From assembly GCF_039541795.1 (NCBI RefSeq), contig NZ_BAABGX010000002.1, positions 992,001 to 1,056,000 of the forward strand: DNA of 64,000 nt, written 5' to 3'. The notes beneath the pieces are model-generated. The model was not told the origin of the DNA, made no database searches, and worked only from the letters and a program-made list of their open reading frames with translations. Of this stretch, positions 39,869 to 48,171 are shown one piece after another; position 1 is the first letter of the stretch, and each line of letters opens with the position of its first letter. Source of the DNA: Nibribacter koreensis (GTDB taxonomy: Bacteria > Bacteroidota > Bacteroidia > Cytophagales > Hymenobacteraceae). Made by a program: the position numbers and the translations under genes.

Positions 39869-40723
39869 ATGGAAAAAAAGAGTGCACCTGCAACTGCAAA
39901 ACCAGTACAGAAAAAAGACGGCAAAGCAGGCTCAATGTTCGCCAGCATCGTGATTCCAATTGCAATCATCGCTGCTATCTTGATTTATATGTTCATCCTT
40001 GGTAACCCAGCTAACTTTGAAGGCGGTGACAATGCCAACCACCCTCTTCCTGGTAACTACCTAGGTCAGGTATATAAAGGTGGTTTCATCGTTCCTATCT
40101 TGATTTCAATCGTTATCCTGGTAATCGCCTTCGCTATTGAGCGTTATTTGACAATCTCTAAAGCAAAAGGTACTAAAGGTCTTGAGCAGTTTGTGCGCAA
40201 CGTGCGTCAGAAATTGAACATGAATGACATCAACGGCGCTATTGCCATCTGCGACCAGCAGAAAGGTTCTGTAGCCAACGTGGTGAAAGCCGGTCTTTTG
40301 AAGTACCAAGAAATGCACACTGACACGTCAATGACTAAGGATCAGCGTATTTTGGCTATCCAGAAGGAAATTGAAGAAACTACGGCTCTTGAGTTGCCAA
40401 TGCTTGAGAAAAACTTGGTAATCATCTCTACTATTGCCTCTATCTCTACCCTGGTAGGTCTTATTGGTACGGTATTGGGTATGATTAAAGCGTTCGCGGC
40501 CCTTGCAACTGCAGGTGGTGCCCCAGATGCAACACAGCTGGCAAACGGTATCTCTGAGGCCTTGATCAACACGGCTCTTGGTATTACTGGTTCTACCATT
40601 GCTATCATTGCCTACAACTATTTCACCAGCAAAATTGATGAGTTGACGTACAGCATTGATGAGGCTTCTTTCAGCATCATCCAGACGTATGCCGCTCAGC
40701 ACGGTGAAAACAACAGAATCTAA
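39869..40723 (+). CDS. exbB: ExbB/TolQ/MotA-family proton channel
   Basis: The 284-aa inner-membrane protein is the channel subunit of the TonB motor. A long cytoplasmic N-terminus (MEKKSAPATAKPVQKKDGK) leads to a helix at about 25-45, then a second at about 73-93 (FIVPILISIVILVIAFAIE). The conserved MotA_ExbB core follows, with ISTIASISTLVGLIGTVLGMIKAF and SEALINTALGITGSTIAIIAY in the last two helices. A TATATTTG -7-like element lies at 39687, far upstream, and may start the operon. exbD, exbD, tonB and three further genes follow on the same strand. Confidence 0.93.
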   Translation: MEKKSAPATAKPVQKKDGKAGSMFASIVIPIAIIAAILIYMFILGNPANFEGGDNANHPLPGNYLGQVYKGGFIVPILISIVILVIAFAIERYLTISKAKGTKGLEQFVRNVRQKLNMNDINGAIAICDQQKGSVANVVKAGLLKYQEMHTDTSMTKDQRILAIQKEIEETTALELPMLEKNLVIISTIASISTLVGLIGTVLGMIKAFAALATAGGAPDATQLANGISEALINTALGITGSTIAIIAYNYFTSKIDELTYSIDEASFSIIQTYAAQHGENNRI

Positions 40724-40757
40724 TTAGAATTAGCTTCTTAAGTTAATAGAAGGAAAA

Positions 40758-41360
40758 ATGCCTAAAGTAAAAGTACATAGAACATCACCCTCCCTGGACA
40801 TGACGCCCATGGTGGACTTAGCATTCCTTCTGGTAACGTTCTTCATGCTTATTTCGAAGTTCGCACCAGAAGAAGTGCTGGTGGTGGACACTCCGTCTTC
40901 TGTATCTGAAATCAAACTTCCTGACTCTGACGTGATTACCATCTCTGTTGGAAAAGAAGGAAGAGTTTTCTACAACGTAGACGGAACCAACACCCGACGT
41001 AAACTCATTGACAAAATGGGAGAGAAGTACGGTATCGCCTTTACTGACGAAGAGAAAGAATTATTCTCTAGAAGTGCTAGTTTTGGTGTACCAATTGCCA
41101 GCTTAAAGTCTTTCTTGAACATGACTCCTGAGGAGCAGAAGAAAGTGAGACAGCCTGGCATCCCTACAGACTCTCTTAGAAACGAACTTGGCGACTGGAT
41201 CATGCAGACCAGATACTCTAACCCTAAGGCCATTGTGGCCGTGAAAGGTGACGGTTCTTCTGACTACCCAGCCGTAGGACGTGTGATTGAGATCTTGCAA
41301 GAGAAAAAGATTAACCGGTTCAACCTGGTAACCGACATGGAAACCAGACCAACCCTTTAA
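40758..41360 (+). CDS. exbD: ExbD-family biopolymer transport protein
   Basis: The 200-aa protein has a short cytoplasmic N-terminus, with SLDMTPMVDLAFLLVTFFML as the single membrane helix bearing the proton-relay Asp. The periplasmic domain includes DTPSSVSEIKLPDSDVITISVG and a C-terminal ADMETRPTL-like end. Compared with E. coli ExbD (141 aa) it is longer, with an insert at about residues 80-150 as is usual in Bacteroidota. It lies 34 bp after exbB. Confidence 0.93.
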   Translation: MPKVKVHRTSPSLDMTPMVDLAFLLVTFFMLISKFAPEEVLVVDTPSSVSEIKLPDSDVITISVGKEGRVFYNVDGTNTRRKLIDKMGEKYGIAFTDEEKELFSRSASFGVPIASLKSFLNMTPEEQKKVRQPGIPTDSLRNELGDWIMQTRYSNPKAIVAVKGDGSSDYPAVGRVIEILQEKKINRFNLVTDMETRPTL

Positions 41361-41374
41361 CCTAAGCTAACGAC

Positions 41375-41899
41375 ATGGCAGAAGTACAACAGCAAGGCGG
41401 CGGCGAAGAAGGCGGTAAGAAACGGGCCAAAAAAATGTCAACTCGTATTGACATGACACCTATGGTGGATTTGGGCTTTCTCTTGCTAACATTCTTCGTA
41501 ATGACAACCACGCTTGCCAAGCCGCAAACGATGGAGATTAACATGCCTGTTAAGCCTAAAGATGATGCAGACCGGAATGAATTGAAGGCCTCAAACGCTT
41601 TCACCATTCTCATTGGCGACAATGACAAGGTTTATTATTACAAAGGCTTGAACAATGGCACAGACCCAGTTGATTTGATTGAATCAGATTGGTCTAAAAA
41701 CGGGATTCGCAAAGCAGTTTTAGAATCTACCCAAGCTAATCCTAACTTGGTGGTTCTAATTAAGCCAGATGAAACTTCTACGTACAAGAACGTGGTGGAT
41801 GTCTTGGATGAGATGACCATTACCAGTACCAAGAAGTATGCAATTGTGCCCATGGACAATGCAGATGCCACATTACTTACAGAAAAAGGAGGTAGATAA
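41375..41899 (+). CDS. Second ExbD-family biopolymer transport protein
   Basis: The 174-aa protein is paralogous to the preceding one. A Gly/Lys-rich N-terminus (QQGGGEEGGKKRAKKMS) precedes the helix IDMTPMVDLGFLLLTFFVM with the conserved Asp. Its periplasmic domain includes LKASNAFTILIGDNDKVYYY and NVVDVLDEMTITSTKKYAI. Two ExbD proteins with one ExbB suggest a heteromeric or alternative motor. The stop codon overlaps the tonB start by one base (TAATG). Confidence 0.92.
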   Translation: MAEVQQQGGGEEGGKKRAKKMSTRIDMTPMVDLGFLLLTFFVMTTTLAKPQTMEINMPVKPKDDADRNELKASNAFTILIGDNDKVYYYKGLNNGTDPVDLIESDWSKNGIRKAVLESTQANPNLVVLIKPDETSTYKNVVDVLDEMTITSTKKYAIVPMDNADATLLTEKGGR

Positions 41900-42720
41900 T
41901 GGACAATAGCAATTATTTAGCTACCGCGTCTCTTGACGACATGGTCTTTGAAGGCCGTAACAAAGAGTACGGTGCGTATCGCCTTCGTAAGATTTACAAC
42001 AACCATATAAACAGAGGTATTGTCATTGCAATAGCTCTGTCTGTATTGGCCTTAGGTGCTCCAGTGGTAAGAAAAGCACTTTTTGGCGAGAGCGACGTTG
42101 TAAAGGCCCCACCAAAAATCACAGTAGTGGACTTAGAAGCGCCACCATCTGTAGAGAAAGTGGTTCCGCCACCGCCGCCACCGCCAGATGCGCCACCACC
42201 GCCACCGCCCGTGCGTTCAACTGTAAAGTTCACGCCACCGGTTGTAAAACGTGACGAAGAAGTGCGTCAGGAAGAGATTCCAGACCAAGACCAACTAAAA
42301 GAGGTAGACGCTGGTACTGTTACTGTAAAAGGTGACAACAACGCGCCGCCAACCCTAGAAGGTATTGACGAAGGCACTGGCCCAGTAGAAGAGGTTTTTG
42401 AGAACAAAGTATATGTAGCGGTAGAAAAGATGCCTGAATTCCCGGGCGGACAAGAAGCCATGTACAAATACCTTCAGAAAAACTACCGCGTACCGTCTGC
42501 CGCTTTGCGCGCAGGTGTTGAAGGTACTGTAGTTCTCTCTATTGTAGTAGGCCCATCAGGAGAAGTATCTGACGTACAAATCTTGAAGAAGCTTGGTTAT
42601 GGATTAGATGAGGAAGCTGTCAGAGTAGTGAAGAGCATGCCGAAATGGAATCCAGGTGAGCAGAACGGACGTAAGGTTTCTGTGAAGTACACAATCCCTT
42701 ACCGTATTGCCATCAAATAA
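41899..42720 (+). CDS. tonB: Energy transducer TonB
   Basis: The 273-aa protein spans the periplasm and transfers motor energy to outer-membrane receptors such as the one at the left edge of the window. The cytoplasmic N-terminus (SLDDMVFEGRNKEYGAYRLR) is of the Bacteroidota type. One helix at about 34-54 (RGIVIAIALSVLALGAPVV) follows, then a Pro-rich linker with PPPPPPPDAPPPPPP and an acidic stretch. The C-terminal TonB domain (about 180-273) contains GVEGTVVLSIVVGPSGEV, YGLDEEAVRVVKSMPKW and VSVKYTIPYRIAIK. Confidence 0.94.
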   Translation: MDNSNYLATASLDDMVFEGRNKEYGAYRLRKIYNNHINRGIVIAIALSVLALGAPVVRKALFGESDVVKAPPKITVVDLEAPPSVEKVVPPPPPPPDAPPPPPPVRSTVKFTPPVVKRDEEVRQEEIPDQDQLKEVDAGTVTVKGDNNAPPTLEGIDEGTGPVEEVFENKVYVAVEKMPEFPGGQEAMYKYLQKNYRVPSAALRAGVEGTVVLSIVVGPSGEVSDVQILKKLGYGLDEEAVRVVKSMPKWNPGEQNGRKVSVKYTIPYRIAIK

Positions 42721-42751
42721 TTAGTTCAGCACAACGCTGAAAGGCTTACCC

Positions 42752-42804
42752 AACTCCGGAAATAAACTAAGCCACGGCATGGTTTGTTTCCGGAGTTCTT
42801 TTTT
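42752..42804 (+). terminator. Intrinsic terminator after tonB, inside the operon
   Basis: AACTCCGGAAA (42752-42762) pairs with TTTCCGGAGTT (42787-42797), reinforced by AAC/GTT inside, and is followed by CTTTTTT. It could reduce readthrough into the downstream PstS-like and TPR genes. Confidence 0.75.
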
Positions 42805-42859
42805 AACCAGCAGCATAACAGCCACTTATTTGAATTATCAAATAAAACGTATAACCACT

Positions 42860-43117
42860 ATGGAGAATTACCAACGACCTGCCAGACCAGAACTCCCTAA
42901 AAAGTCTTCTGCCTTAAAATATGCATCCATGTTTATGGCTTTGGTGTATTTGGCCATAGGGGTGTACATCTTTTTCTCTGGCCCGGAACAACTAAGGATT
43001 TCACAGAACAGCAAATACATCTTTGGTGCCATGCTGTTCTTCTACGGTTTGTTTAGATTTGTGAGAAGCTATCAACTCTACTACAAGAAACCTACCAGAA
43101 GAGATGAAGAAGTATAG
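42860..43117 (+). CDS. Small membrane protein of the tonB operon
   Basis: The 85-aa protein has two hydrophobic helices at about residues 19-41 (LKYASMFMALVYLAIGVYIFF) and 52-72 (KYIFGAMLFFYGLFRFV), with polar ends. The first ATG giving MENYQRPARPELPKKS is chosen; upstream codons overlap the terminator. Small two-helix proteins at this position recur in related operons, but the function is unknown to me. It overlaps the PstS-like gene by 14 nt, so translation is likely coupled. Confidence 0.72.
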   Translation: MENYQRPARPELPKKSSALKYASMFMALVYLAIGVYIFFSGPEQLRISQNSKYIFGAMLFFYGLFRFVRSYQLYYKKPTRRDEEV

Positions 43118-44060
43118 TCTTTTATCCTGCATTGGGCTCATTGCGTTTGCGTGCACCTTTGTGTCCTGCAACCAAGGCGGGTCCTCCCCTACAGACACTG
43201 CAACGTCTGGTGAGATAAAAATTGGAGTGGATGAATCATTCGCCCCTATTCTAGAATCTCATATTGACACCTTCATGGGCCTGTACAAGTATGCCAAGAT
43301 AAACCCGGTGTACCAATCTGAAGGAAAGGTTATGGAGGCGCTTCTGCAAGACAGCATACGTCTGGCAGTAGCCACCCGCCGTCTTACCCAAGAAGAGAAA
43401 GACGCCTTTGCTCGTGAGAAAATCACTCCTACGGTCATTCACATTGCCACAGACGGCATTGCCCTCATCATTAACAAGGCCAATACAGACACTACCCTTA
43501 CTTTACAGCAGGTGCGGGACATCTTTACTGGCAAGTTCAAGGATTGGAGCCAAGTGAGCGGCGCCCAGGCCAAGGGCCCCATTACCATTGTCTTTGACAA
43601 CAGCAATTCCAGCACGGCACGGTACATCCTGGACTCTATCAACCTTAAAAAGCCGCTGCCGGCCAATACCTACGCCACCAAGTCTAACAGGAACCTGGTA
43701 GACTACATTGCCCAGAACAAAAATGCCATTGGCGTGATTGGAGTGAACTGGATCAGTGACCGAGACGACACCACCACCACTAGCTTTTTGAAAAAGGTAA
43801 ATGTGGTGGGTATTAGTACTAAAAACGCCCCTACATCCGTTGAGGATTACATACAACCCTATCAGGCCTATCTGGCCCAAGGAACTTATCCACTTACCAG
43901 GGAGGTTTTTATCATAAGCCGCGAGGCCAGAACAGGTCTTGGCACAGGTTTTGCATCCTTTGTTTCAGGTGACAAAGGTCAACGCATAGTATTGAAATCT
44001 GGATTGGTGCCTGCCTCTATGCCGGTACGCATCGTAGGTTTCTCTGAAGAAGAAGAATAA
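43104..44060 (+). CDS. PstS-like phosphate-binding lipoprotein
   Basis: The 318-aa protein has a lipoprotein signal ending FACTFVSC near residue 23, then a PBP-like domain: GEIKIGVDESFAPILESHID, the DSIRLAVATRRLTQEEKDAF region, ITPTVIHIATDGIALIIN, QVRDIFTGKFKDWSQVSG and IVFDNSNSSTARYI. The motifs match the phosphate-binding PstS superfamily, but no Pst permease or ATPase is encoded nearby. In Bacteroidota this gene sits in the ExbBD-TonB operon, so a role in envelope transport or signalling is as likely as phosphate import. Confidence 0.85.
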   Translation: MKKYSLLSCIGLIAFACTFVSCNQGGSSPTDTATSGEIKIGVDESFAPILESHIDTFMGLYKYAKINPVYQSEGKVMEALLQDSIRLAVATRRLTQEEKDAFAREKITPTVIHIATDGIALIINKANTDTTLTLQQVRDIFTGKFKDWSQVSGAQAKGPITIVFDNSNSSTARYILDSINLKKPLPANTYATKSNRNLVDYIAQNKNAIGVIGVNWISDRDDTTTTSFLKKVNVVGISTKNAPTSVEDYIQPYQAYLAQGTYPLTREVFIISREARTGLGTGFASFVSGDKGQRIVLKSGLVPASMPVRIVGFSEEEE

Positions 44061-44106
44061 CAGCAGCTTACAACAATTACTTATAACTCTAACCACACAC
44101 AACACA

Positions 44107-45579
44107 ATGATTAAGAACTGGAAAAAGTATGGGATTTTAGCGGTAGCCTTCTTGCCTACTGCCGGAGTCCTTGCCTATGGTGTAGACGGGCAACGTTCTG
44201 GTGAGTTTGAAAATAATGCCCCCTCAGCATACGTAGCATATACCAACCTTATGCAGGACAGCCCTGCCATGGGTTTAGTAAAACAAGGAAAAGAAGCCTT
44301 ATTGAAAGGTGATGCTGCGGGAGCGCAACAGTTCTTTGACAAAGCCTTGGCCCTTACTAAAAACAAAGATGCCAGTGTGATGGCCGCCATTGGCGAGGCC
44401 TATGTAGACGCAGACGCCAAGGACCTATCCCCTGCTATTAAAGTGTTAGAGGAAGCCGTAAAGAAAGACCCTAAGAACGCCTCGGCGTTTGTAGCTTTAG
44501 GTGATGCTTACTTAAAGCAGAACAAAGACGGTGGCAAAGCGCTTTCTAATTATGACAAGGCCATTGTAGCCAATCCTAAGTTTGCCAAAGCGCATTTACG
44601 CAGAGGGCAGCTATATGGCCAGTCCCGTAACTTTACGGCAGCCAAGGAGTCTTTAGACGCGGCCATTGCCGCAGATGCCAACTATGCACCCGCGTACCTA
44701 GAATTTGCAGAGCTGTACTATCGTGCAGACCAGTTACCTAAGAGCGCCGAGTATATCAAGAAATACGTGACCATGGCAGAGAATACGCCAGAAACACGTG
44801 CCAAGTATGCTTCAATCCTTTACCTAACCAAAGACTATACCGCAGCGCAGGCTGAGATAGACAATACGTTGAAGGTAGATCCAAACAACATTGCCATGAA
44901 TCGTTTAAAGGGCTACATTTTAGTAGACACCAAACAAAACGAGAAGGCGTTGGAGGCCATGACTGCCTACTTTAATAAGTATGATGAGTCTAAGCGCATC
45001 CCTTCTGACTATGAGTACTATGCCAATGCCTTGGTAGCCAACAACAAAAACCAGGAGGCTGTAGACCTAATCATGAAGGCAAAGCAGGTAGACCCAAAGA
45101 ATGCTTTATACGATGACCTCTTGGCCAAGCAGTATACCAAGCTTAAAAACTATCCTAAGGCTATTGAGTCATACAAAGCCAAGTTTAGCACCACGCCGCC
45201 AACCAATACAGACTTGTTCTATTTTGGTCAGGCCCATGAGCTGAACAACCAGTTCCAGACTGCTGACAGCATCTACACCATCATTACCACCAAGAACCCT
45301 AACTATGCCTATGGCCACTTCTGGAGAGCCCGCGCCAATGCATATCTAGACGCGGAAAGCACCCAAGGTCTGGCCAAGCCCCACTATGAGAAGTTCATTG
45401 AGCTCACCTCTGGTGACAAGGAGAAGTACAAGAAGGATTTGGTGATTGCCAACAACTACTTAGGGTACTACTACTACCAGAAGAAAGACAAAGCCAACGC
45501 CACTAAATACTGGCAAGAGGCTCAGGCTTTAGACCCAACTAACGCAGATGCCATCAATGGCTTGAAAGCCCTTAAGTAA
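44107..45579 (+). CDS. TPR-repeat protein, last gene of the tonB operon
   Basis: The 490-aa protein has an N-terminal hydrophobic segment (residues 7-24, YGILAVAFLPTAGVLAYG), so it is exported or membrane-anchored. About nine tetratricopeptide units follow, for example GDAAGAQQFFDKALALTKNK, NASAFVALGDAYLKQNKDGG, NFTAAKESLDAAIAADANYA, KTTPPTNTDLF-type spacers, and a final KANATKYWQEAQALDPTNAD. It is likely a periplasmic scaffold for the motor complex. A strong terminator follows the stop, closing the operon. Confidence 0.85.
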   Translation: MIKNWKKYGILAVAFLPTAGVLAYGVDGQRSGEFENNAPSAYVAYTNLMQDSPAMGLVKQGKEALLKGDAAGAQQFFDKALALTKNKDASVMAAIGEAYVDADAKDLSPAIKVLEEAVKKDPKNASAFVALGDAYLKQNKDGGKALSNYDKAIVANPKFAKAHLRRGQLYGQSRNFTAAKESLDAAIAADANYAPAYLEFAELYYRADQLPKSAEYIKKYVTMAENTPETRAKYASILYLTKDYTAAQAEIDNTLKVDPNNIAMNRLKGYILVDTKQNEKALEAMTAYFNKYDESKRIPSDYEYYANALVANNKNQEAVDLIMKAKQVDPKNALYDDLLAKQYTKLKNYPKAIESYKAKFSTTPPTNTDLFYFGQAHELNNQFQTADSIYTIITTKNPNYAYGHFWRARANAYLDAESTQGLAKPHYEKFIELTSGDKEKYKKDLVIANNYLGYYYYQKKDKANATKYWQEAQALDPTNADAINGLKALK

Positions 45580-45599
45580 TAACTACATACTCCTTATCA

Positions 45600-45636
45600 A
45601 AAAAGGGTTGCTCTTATATTGAGCAACCCTTTTTTA
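45600..45636 (+). terminator. Intrinsic terminator of the tonB operon
   Basis: AAAAAGGGTTGCTC pairs with GAGCAACCCTTTTTT, with its own T-run, 20 bp after the TPR gene. Confidence 0.9.
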
Positions 45637-45645
45637 TGGTCTTGT

Positions 45646-45683
45646 CGTTTTTGGCCTGTTTCTTGGAAAATAAGCCGAAAACG
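45646..45683. repeat. 38-bp intergenic palindrome, copy 23
   Basis: CGTTTTTGGCCTGTTTCTTG, GAAAATAAGCCGAAAACG, between the operon terminator and the rluD stop codon. Confidence 0.85.
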
Positions 45684-45687
45684 AAAG

Positions 45688-46752
45688 CTATTGTTGTGTT
45701 CTCTCCTCTAAAAGCTTTCCATACTGTCGCCATTTAGCCAACCCTGCTCCAAAGTCTTCTGGCAGCTCAGATTCAAACAAGAGGAACTCATGCGTTCTAG
45801 GATGAATAAAACCCAATGATTTAGCATGCAAAGCCTGTCTGGGCAAGGCGTCAAAGGTATTCTGCACAAACGCCTTGTAAGAGCCGGTATGCTGTCCCTT
45901 TAAAATCTTATCACCGCCATAGGTAGCATCATTGAACAAAGGATGGCCCAAGTACTTCATGTGCGCCCGTATCTGGTGCGTGCGGCCCGTCTCCAGGTTA
46001 CACTTAAGCAGGCTACAATAGCCAAAGCTCTCTAAGACCTCATAATGCGTCACTGCGTGCTTGCCAAAGTCACCTTCTGGGTACACGGCCATTACCTTCC
46101 GGTCTTTGGCGCTTCTTCCAATATGACCAGTGATGGTGCCCTTGTTTTGCGCAGGAACTCCCCATACCAACGCATAATAAGTGCGTTCAATGGAGTGGTC
46201 ATAGAACTGCCTAGCCAGGTGTGCCATGGCCAGCTCTGATTTGGCTATTACCAGCAACCCTGACGTGTCTTTGTCTATGCGATGCACCAAACCCGGTCTA
46301 ATCTCGCCATTGCGGCTAGTGGGCAGATTTTGCAGGTAAAACACCAATCCGTTGACCAGAGTACCAGACCAGTTATTGTAGGCAGGGTGCACCACCATAC
46401 CGGCAGGTTTGTTTACTATCAAGAGATCCTCGTCCTCAAAAACTATGTTCAAGGGAATATCTTCTGGCACTACGTCTGTGTCACGGGGTGGGTCTGCCAG
46501 CGTAATGGTGATCACATCCAGAGGCTTTACCTTGTAGCTGGCTTTTATGGCTTGGTTGTTCACACGCACAGACTCGGCTTTGATGGCTTCCTGCAGCTTG
46601 TTGCGCGTTACGTTAGGCAGACGGTCCATCAAGAACTTATCTACCCGTAACAAAGCCTGCCCCTTGTCCACCACAATGCGGTGGTGTTCAAAGAGATCGT
46701 CAGAATCTAGGCTGTTGCCGGTTTCATCTTCCTGGTCCAGAGAAGAGATCAT
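45688..46752 (-). CDS. RluA/RluD-family pseudouridine synthase
   Basis: The 354-aa enzyme isomerises uridines in large-subunit rRNA or another RNA. An S4 RNA-binding domain lies at about residues 25-85 (LRVDKFLMDRLPNVTRNKLQEA), then the catalytic domain with the signature PGLVHRIDKDTSGLLVIAKS carrying the catalytic Asp near residue 150. YYALVWGVP and GRTHQIRAHMKYLGHPLFND also fit. The start MISSLDQED is chosen because upstream codons are read from the adjacent palindrome. RluD is the closest E. coli relative; the exact site is not determinable. Confidence 0.9.
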   Translation of the reverse strand: MISSLDQEDETGNSLDSDDLFEHHRIVVDKGQALLRVDKFLMDRLPNVTRNKLQEAIKAESVRVNNQAIKASYKVKPLDVITITLADPPRDTDVVPEDIPLNIVFEDEDLLIVNKPAGMVVHPAYNNWSGTLVNGLVFYLQNLPTSRNGEIRPGLVHRIDKDTSGLLVIAKSELAMAHLARQFYDHSIERTYYALVWGVPAQNKGTITGHIGRSAKDRKVMAVYPEGDFGKHAVTHYEVLESFGYCSLLKCNLETGRTHQIRAHMKYLGHPLFNDATYGGDKILKGQHTGSYKAFVQNTFDALPRQALHAKSLGFIHPRTHEFLLFESELPEDFGAGLAKWRQYGKLLEERTQQ

Positions 46753-46754
46753 GT

Positions 46755-46792
46755 CGTTTTTGGCTTGTTTTGGTGAAAATAGGCAAAAAACG
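46755..46792. repeat. 38-bp intergenic palindrome, copy 24
   Basis: CGTTTTTGGCTTGTTTTG, GTGAAAATAGGCAAAAAACG. It lies 2 bp upstream of the rluD start and, on the minus strand, gives CGTTTTTTGCC right after the skp terminator stem. Confidence 0.85.
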
Positions 46793-46830
46793 GAAAAGCC
46801 GATGGTGCTTATCACCATCGGCTTTTCCGT
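46793..46830 (-). terminator. Terminator of the ompH/skp gene
   Basis: GGAAAAGCCGATGGTG pairs with CACCATCGGCTTTTCC around a 4-nt loop. On the minus strand the stem is followed by GTTTTTT from the palindrome. Confidence 0.9.
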
Positions 46831-46845
46831 TAAAGAAAGTCCAGC

Positions 46846-47448
46846 TTAGTTCTTTTTCTTAACTGGCGTGGTAGGCTTGGCAGGCGTGGCGGCTGGCTTA
46901 GCAGTTGAAGCGGCTGGGCTAGCAGGTTTAGCACCCGGCGTTACGCCTAGTTTCTTCAATACCAAGTCCGTGAAGTTGTTTCCATCCTCTGGTCCGTACA
47001 ACAGCGCCTCTGCGGTAAAGATGTGCGTATAGCCGTTTTCTTTGGCAACGTCATCAATTGCCTTTTGAATCTTGTTCATTACAGGCTCAAGGGCAGTCTG
47101 CTCTTTTTTCTGCAAAGAAGCGTCAGCGTTGCGCTGGAATTCTTCAATAGAAGAACGCAACGAAGTCAACTCTTTCTCTCTATCTGCTCTGATTACGTCT
47201 GTCATAGTTTGAGCGCCTTTGTTATAAGCCTCTAACTTGCCTTGGTAATCTCTCACTTTATTCTGTAGTTCTTTCTCCAACTGGCCGCTGTGCGCTTTCA
47301 AATCAGACTCGATCTGACGGCTTTCTGGCAACTGGCTGATAATGTAGTTTGCGTTGGTGTACCCAATTTTAACGGTTCCCGTCTGTGCAAATGAAGCCAT
47401 GCTTACGCATACAAAAGCGGCCACCAACAGAGATTTCAGTTTGTTCAT
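46846..47448 (-). CDS. OmpH/Skp-family periplasmic chaperone
   Basis: The 200-aa protein has a signal peptide (residues 1-21, ending SMASFAQ) and the OmpH core: VKIGYTNANYIISQLPESRQIESDLK, a long coiled coil (KELQNKVRDYQGKLEAYNK, EFQRNADASLQKKEQ), then VAKENGYTHIFTAE. The C-terminus is Ala/Pro/Lys-rich low complexity (about 165-200). Skp keeps unfolded outer-membrane proteins soluble for BamA. It is the last gene of the uppS-bamA-ompH-ompH operon and a paralogue of the preceding gene. Confidence 0.88.
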   Translation of the reverse strand: MNKLKSLLVAAFVCVSMASFAQTGTVKIGYTNANYIISQLPESRQIESDLKAHSGQLEKELQNKVRDYQGKLEAYNKGAQTMTDVIRADREKELTSLRSSIEEFQRNADASLQKKEQTALEPVMNKIQKAIDDVAKENGYTHIFTAEALLYGPEDGNNFTDLVLKKLGVTPGAKPASPAASTAKPAATPAKPTTPVKKKN

Positions 47449-47467
47449 TGTACGTTACTTTGTGTGT

Positions 47468-48154
47468 TTAATTGTTTTTCTTTTTAACTGGCGGCTTTTT
47501 AGTGCCGGAGGCAGGTTTGGTGTTCTTAGAAGGCGATTTCTCTGTGGCCGCCTCAGGCAACGGAGGTATGTCTTCTGGTTTGTCTATCAAAGCATCTGCT
47601 GGTCTGGCGCCCTGTGAATTGGCTTCTTTAGAAGCCAGTCCCAGTTCCTCTAGCACATACTCAGTGTAATCATGACGCGGGTCTGTGTACAGCATAACCA
47701 CGTCTCTGGATGACTTGTCAAATATAAAGCTCAGTCCTTTTTGCCTTACCACCTTCTCAACGGCTTCAAACAGTTGGTCTTGGGCAGGTCTTATCATTTC
47801 CTCACGCTTTTTGAACAGGCTTCCTTCAAACCCGAACATCTTGCGCTGGTACTCCCTAACTTCGTTTTCCTTCTTGGTAATCTCATCCAAGCGCTTGGTC
47901 TTCATCTCTGAGGTAAGCAGAATCTCTTCAGCCTGGTAGGCCTTCCTGAGTTTCTCCACCTCAGCGCGCATGTTCTCAATTTCCTTTTGCCAGGCAATAG
48001 ACAATTTATCTACCTCTGTCTGGGCATTGGCATACGCAGGCATCTTCTGCAAGATAAACTCAGAGTCAATATAGCCGAACCGTTGCGCAAAGGAAGTCTG
48101 ACTGCCCAATGTGAACAGTGTGATTGCTAGTAGAAACCTGAGCGTACTTTTCAT
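47468..48154 (-). CDS. OmpH/Skp-family periplasmic chaperone (paralogue)
   Basis: The 228-aa protein has a signal peptide (MKSTLRFLLAITLFTLGSQT) followed by FGYIDSEFILQKMPAYANAQTE and a coiled coil (about 45-120), then GLSFIFDKSSRDVVMLYTDP. The C-terminus is rich in Ala, Pro and Lys and ends in PPVKKKNN, like its neighbour. Tandem ompH genes after bamA are common in Bacteroidota. It lies 19 bp upstream of the other copy. Confidence 0.88.
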   Translation of the reverse strand: MKSTLRFLLAITLFTLGSQTSFAQRFGYIDSEFILQKMPAYANAQTEVDKLSIAWQKEIENMRAEVEKLRKAYQAEEILLTSEMKTKRLDEITKKENEVREYQRKMFGFEGSLFKKREEMIRPAQDQLFEAVEKVVRQKGLSFIFDKSSRDVVMLYTDPRHDYTEYVLEELGLASKEANSQGARPADALIDKPEDIPPLPEAATEKSPSKNTKPASGTKKPPVKKKNN

Positions 48155-48171
48155 GCTGTCTCTTCTTTTGT

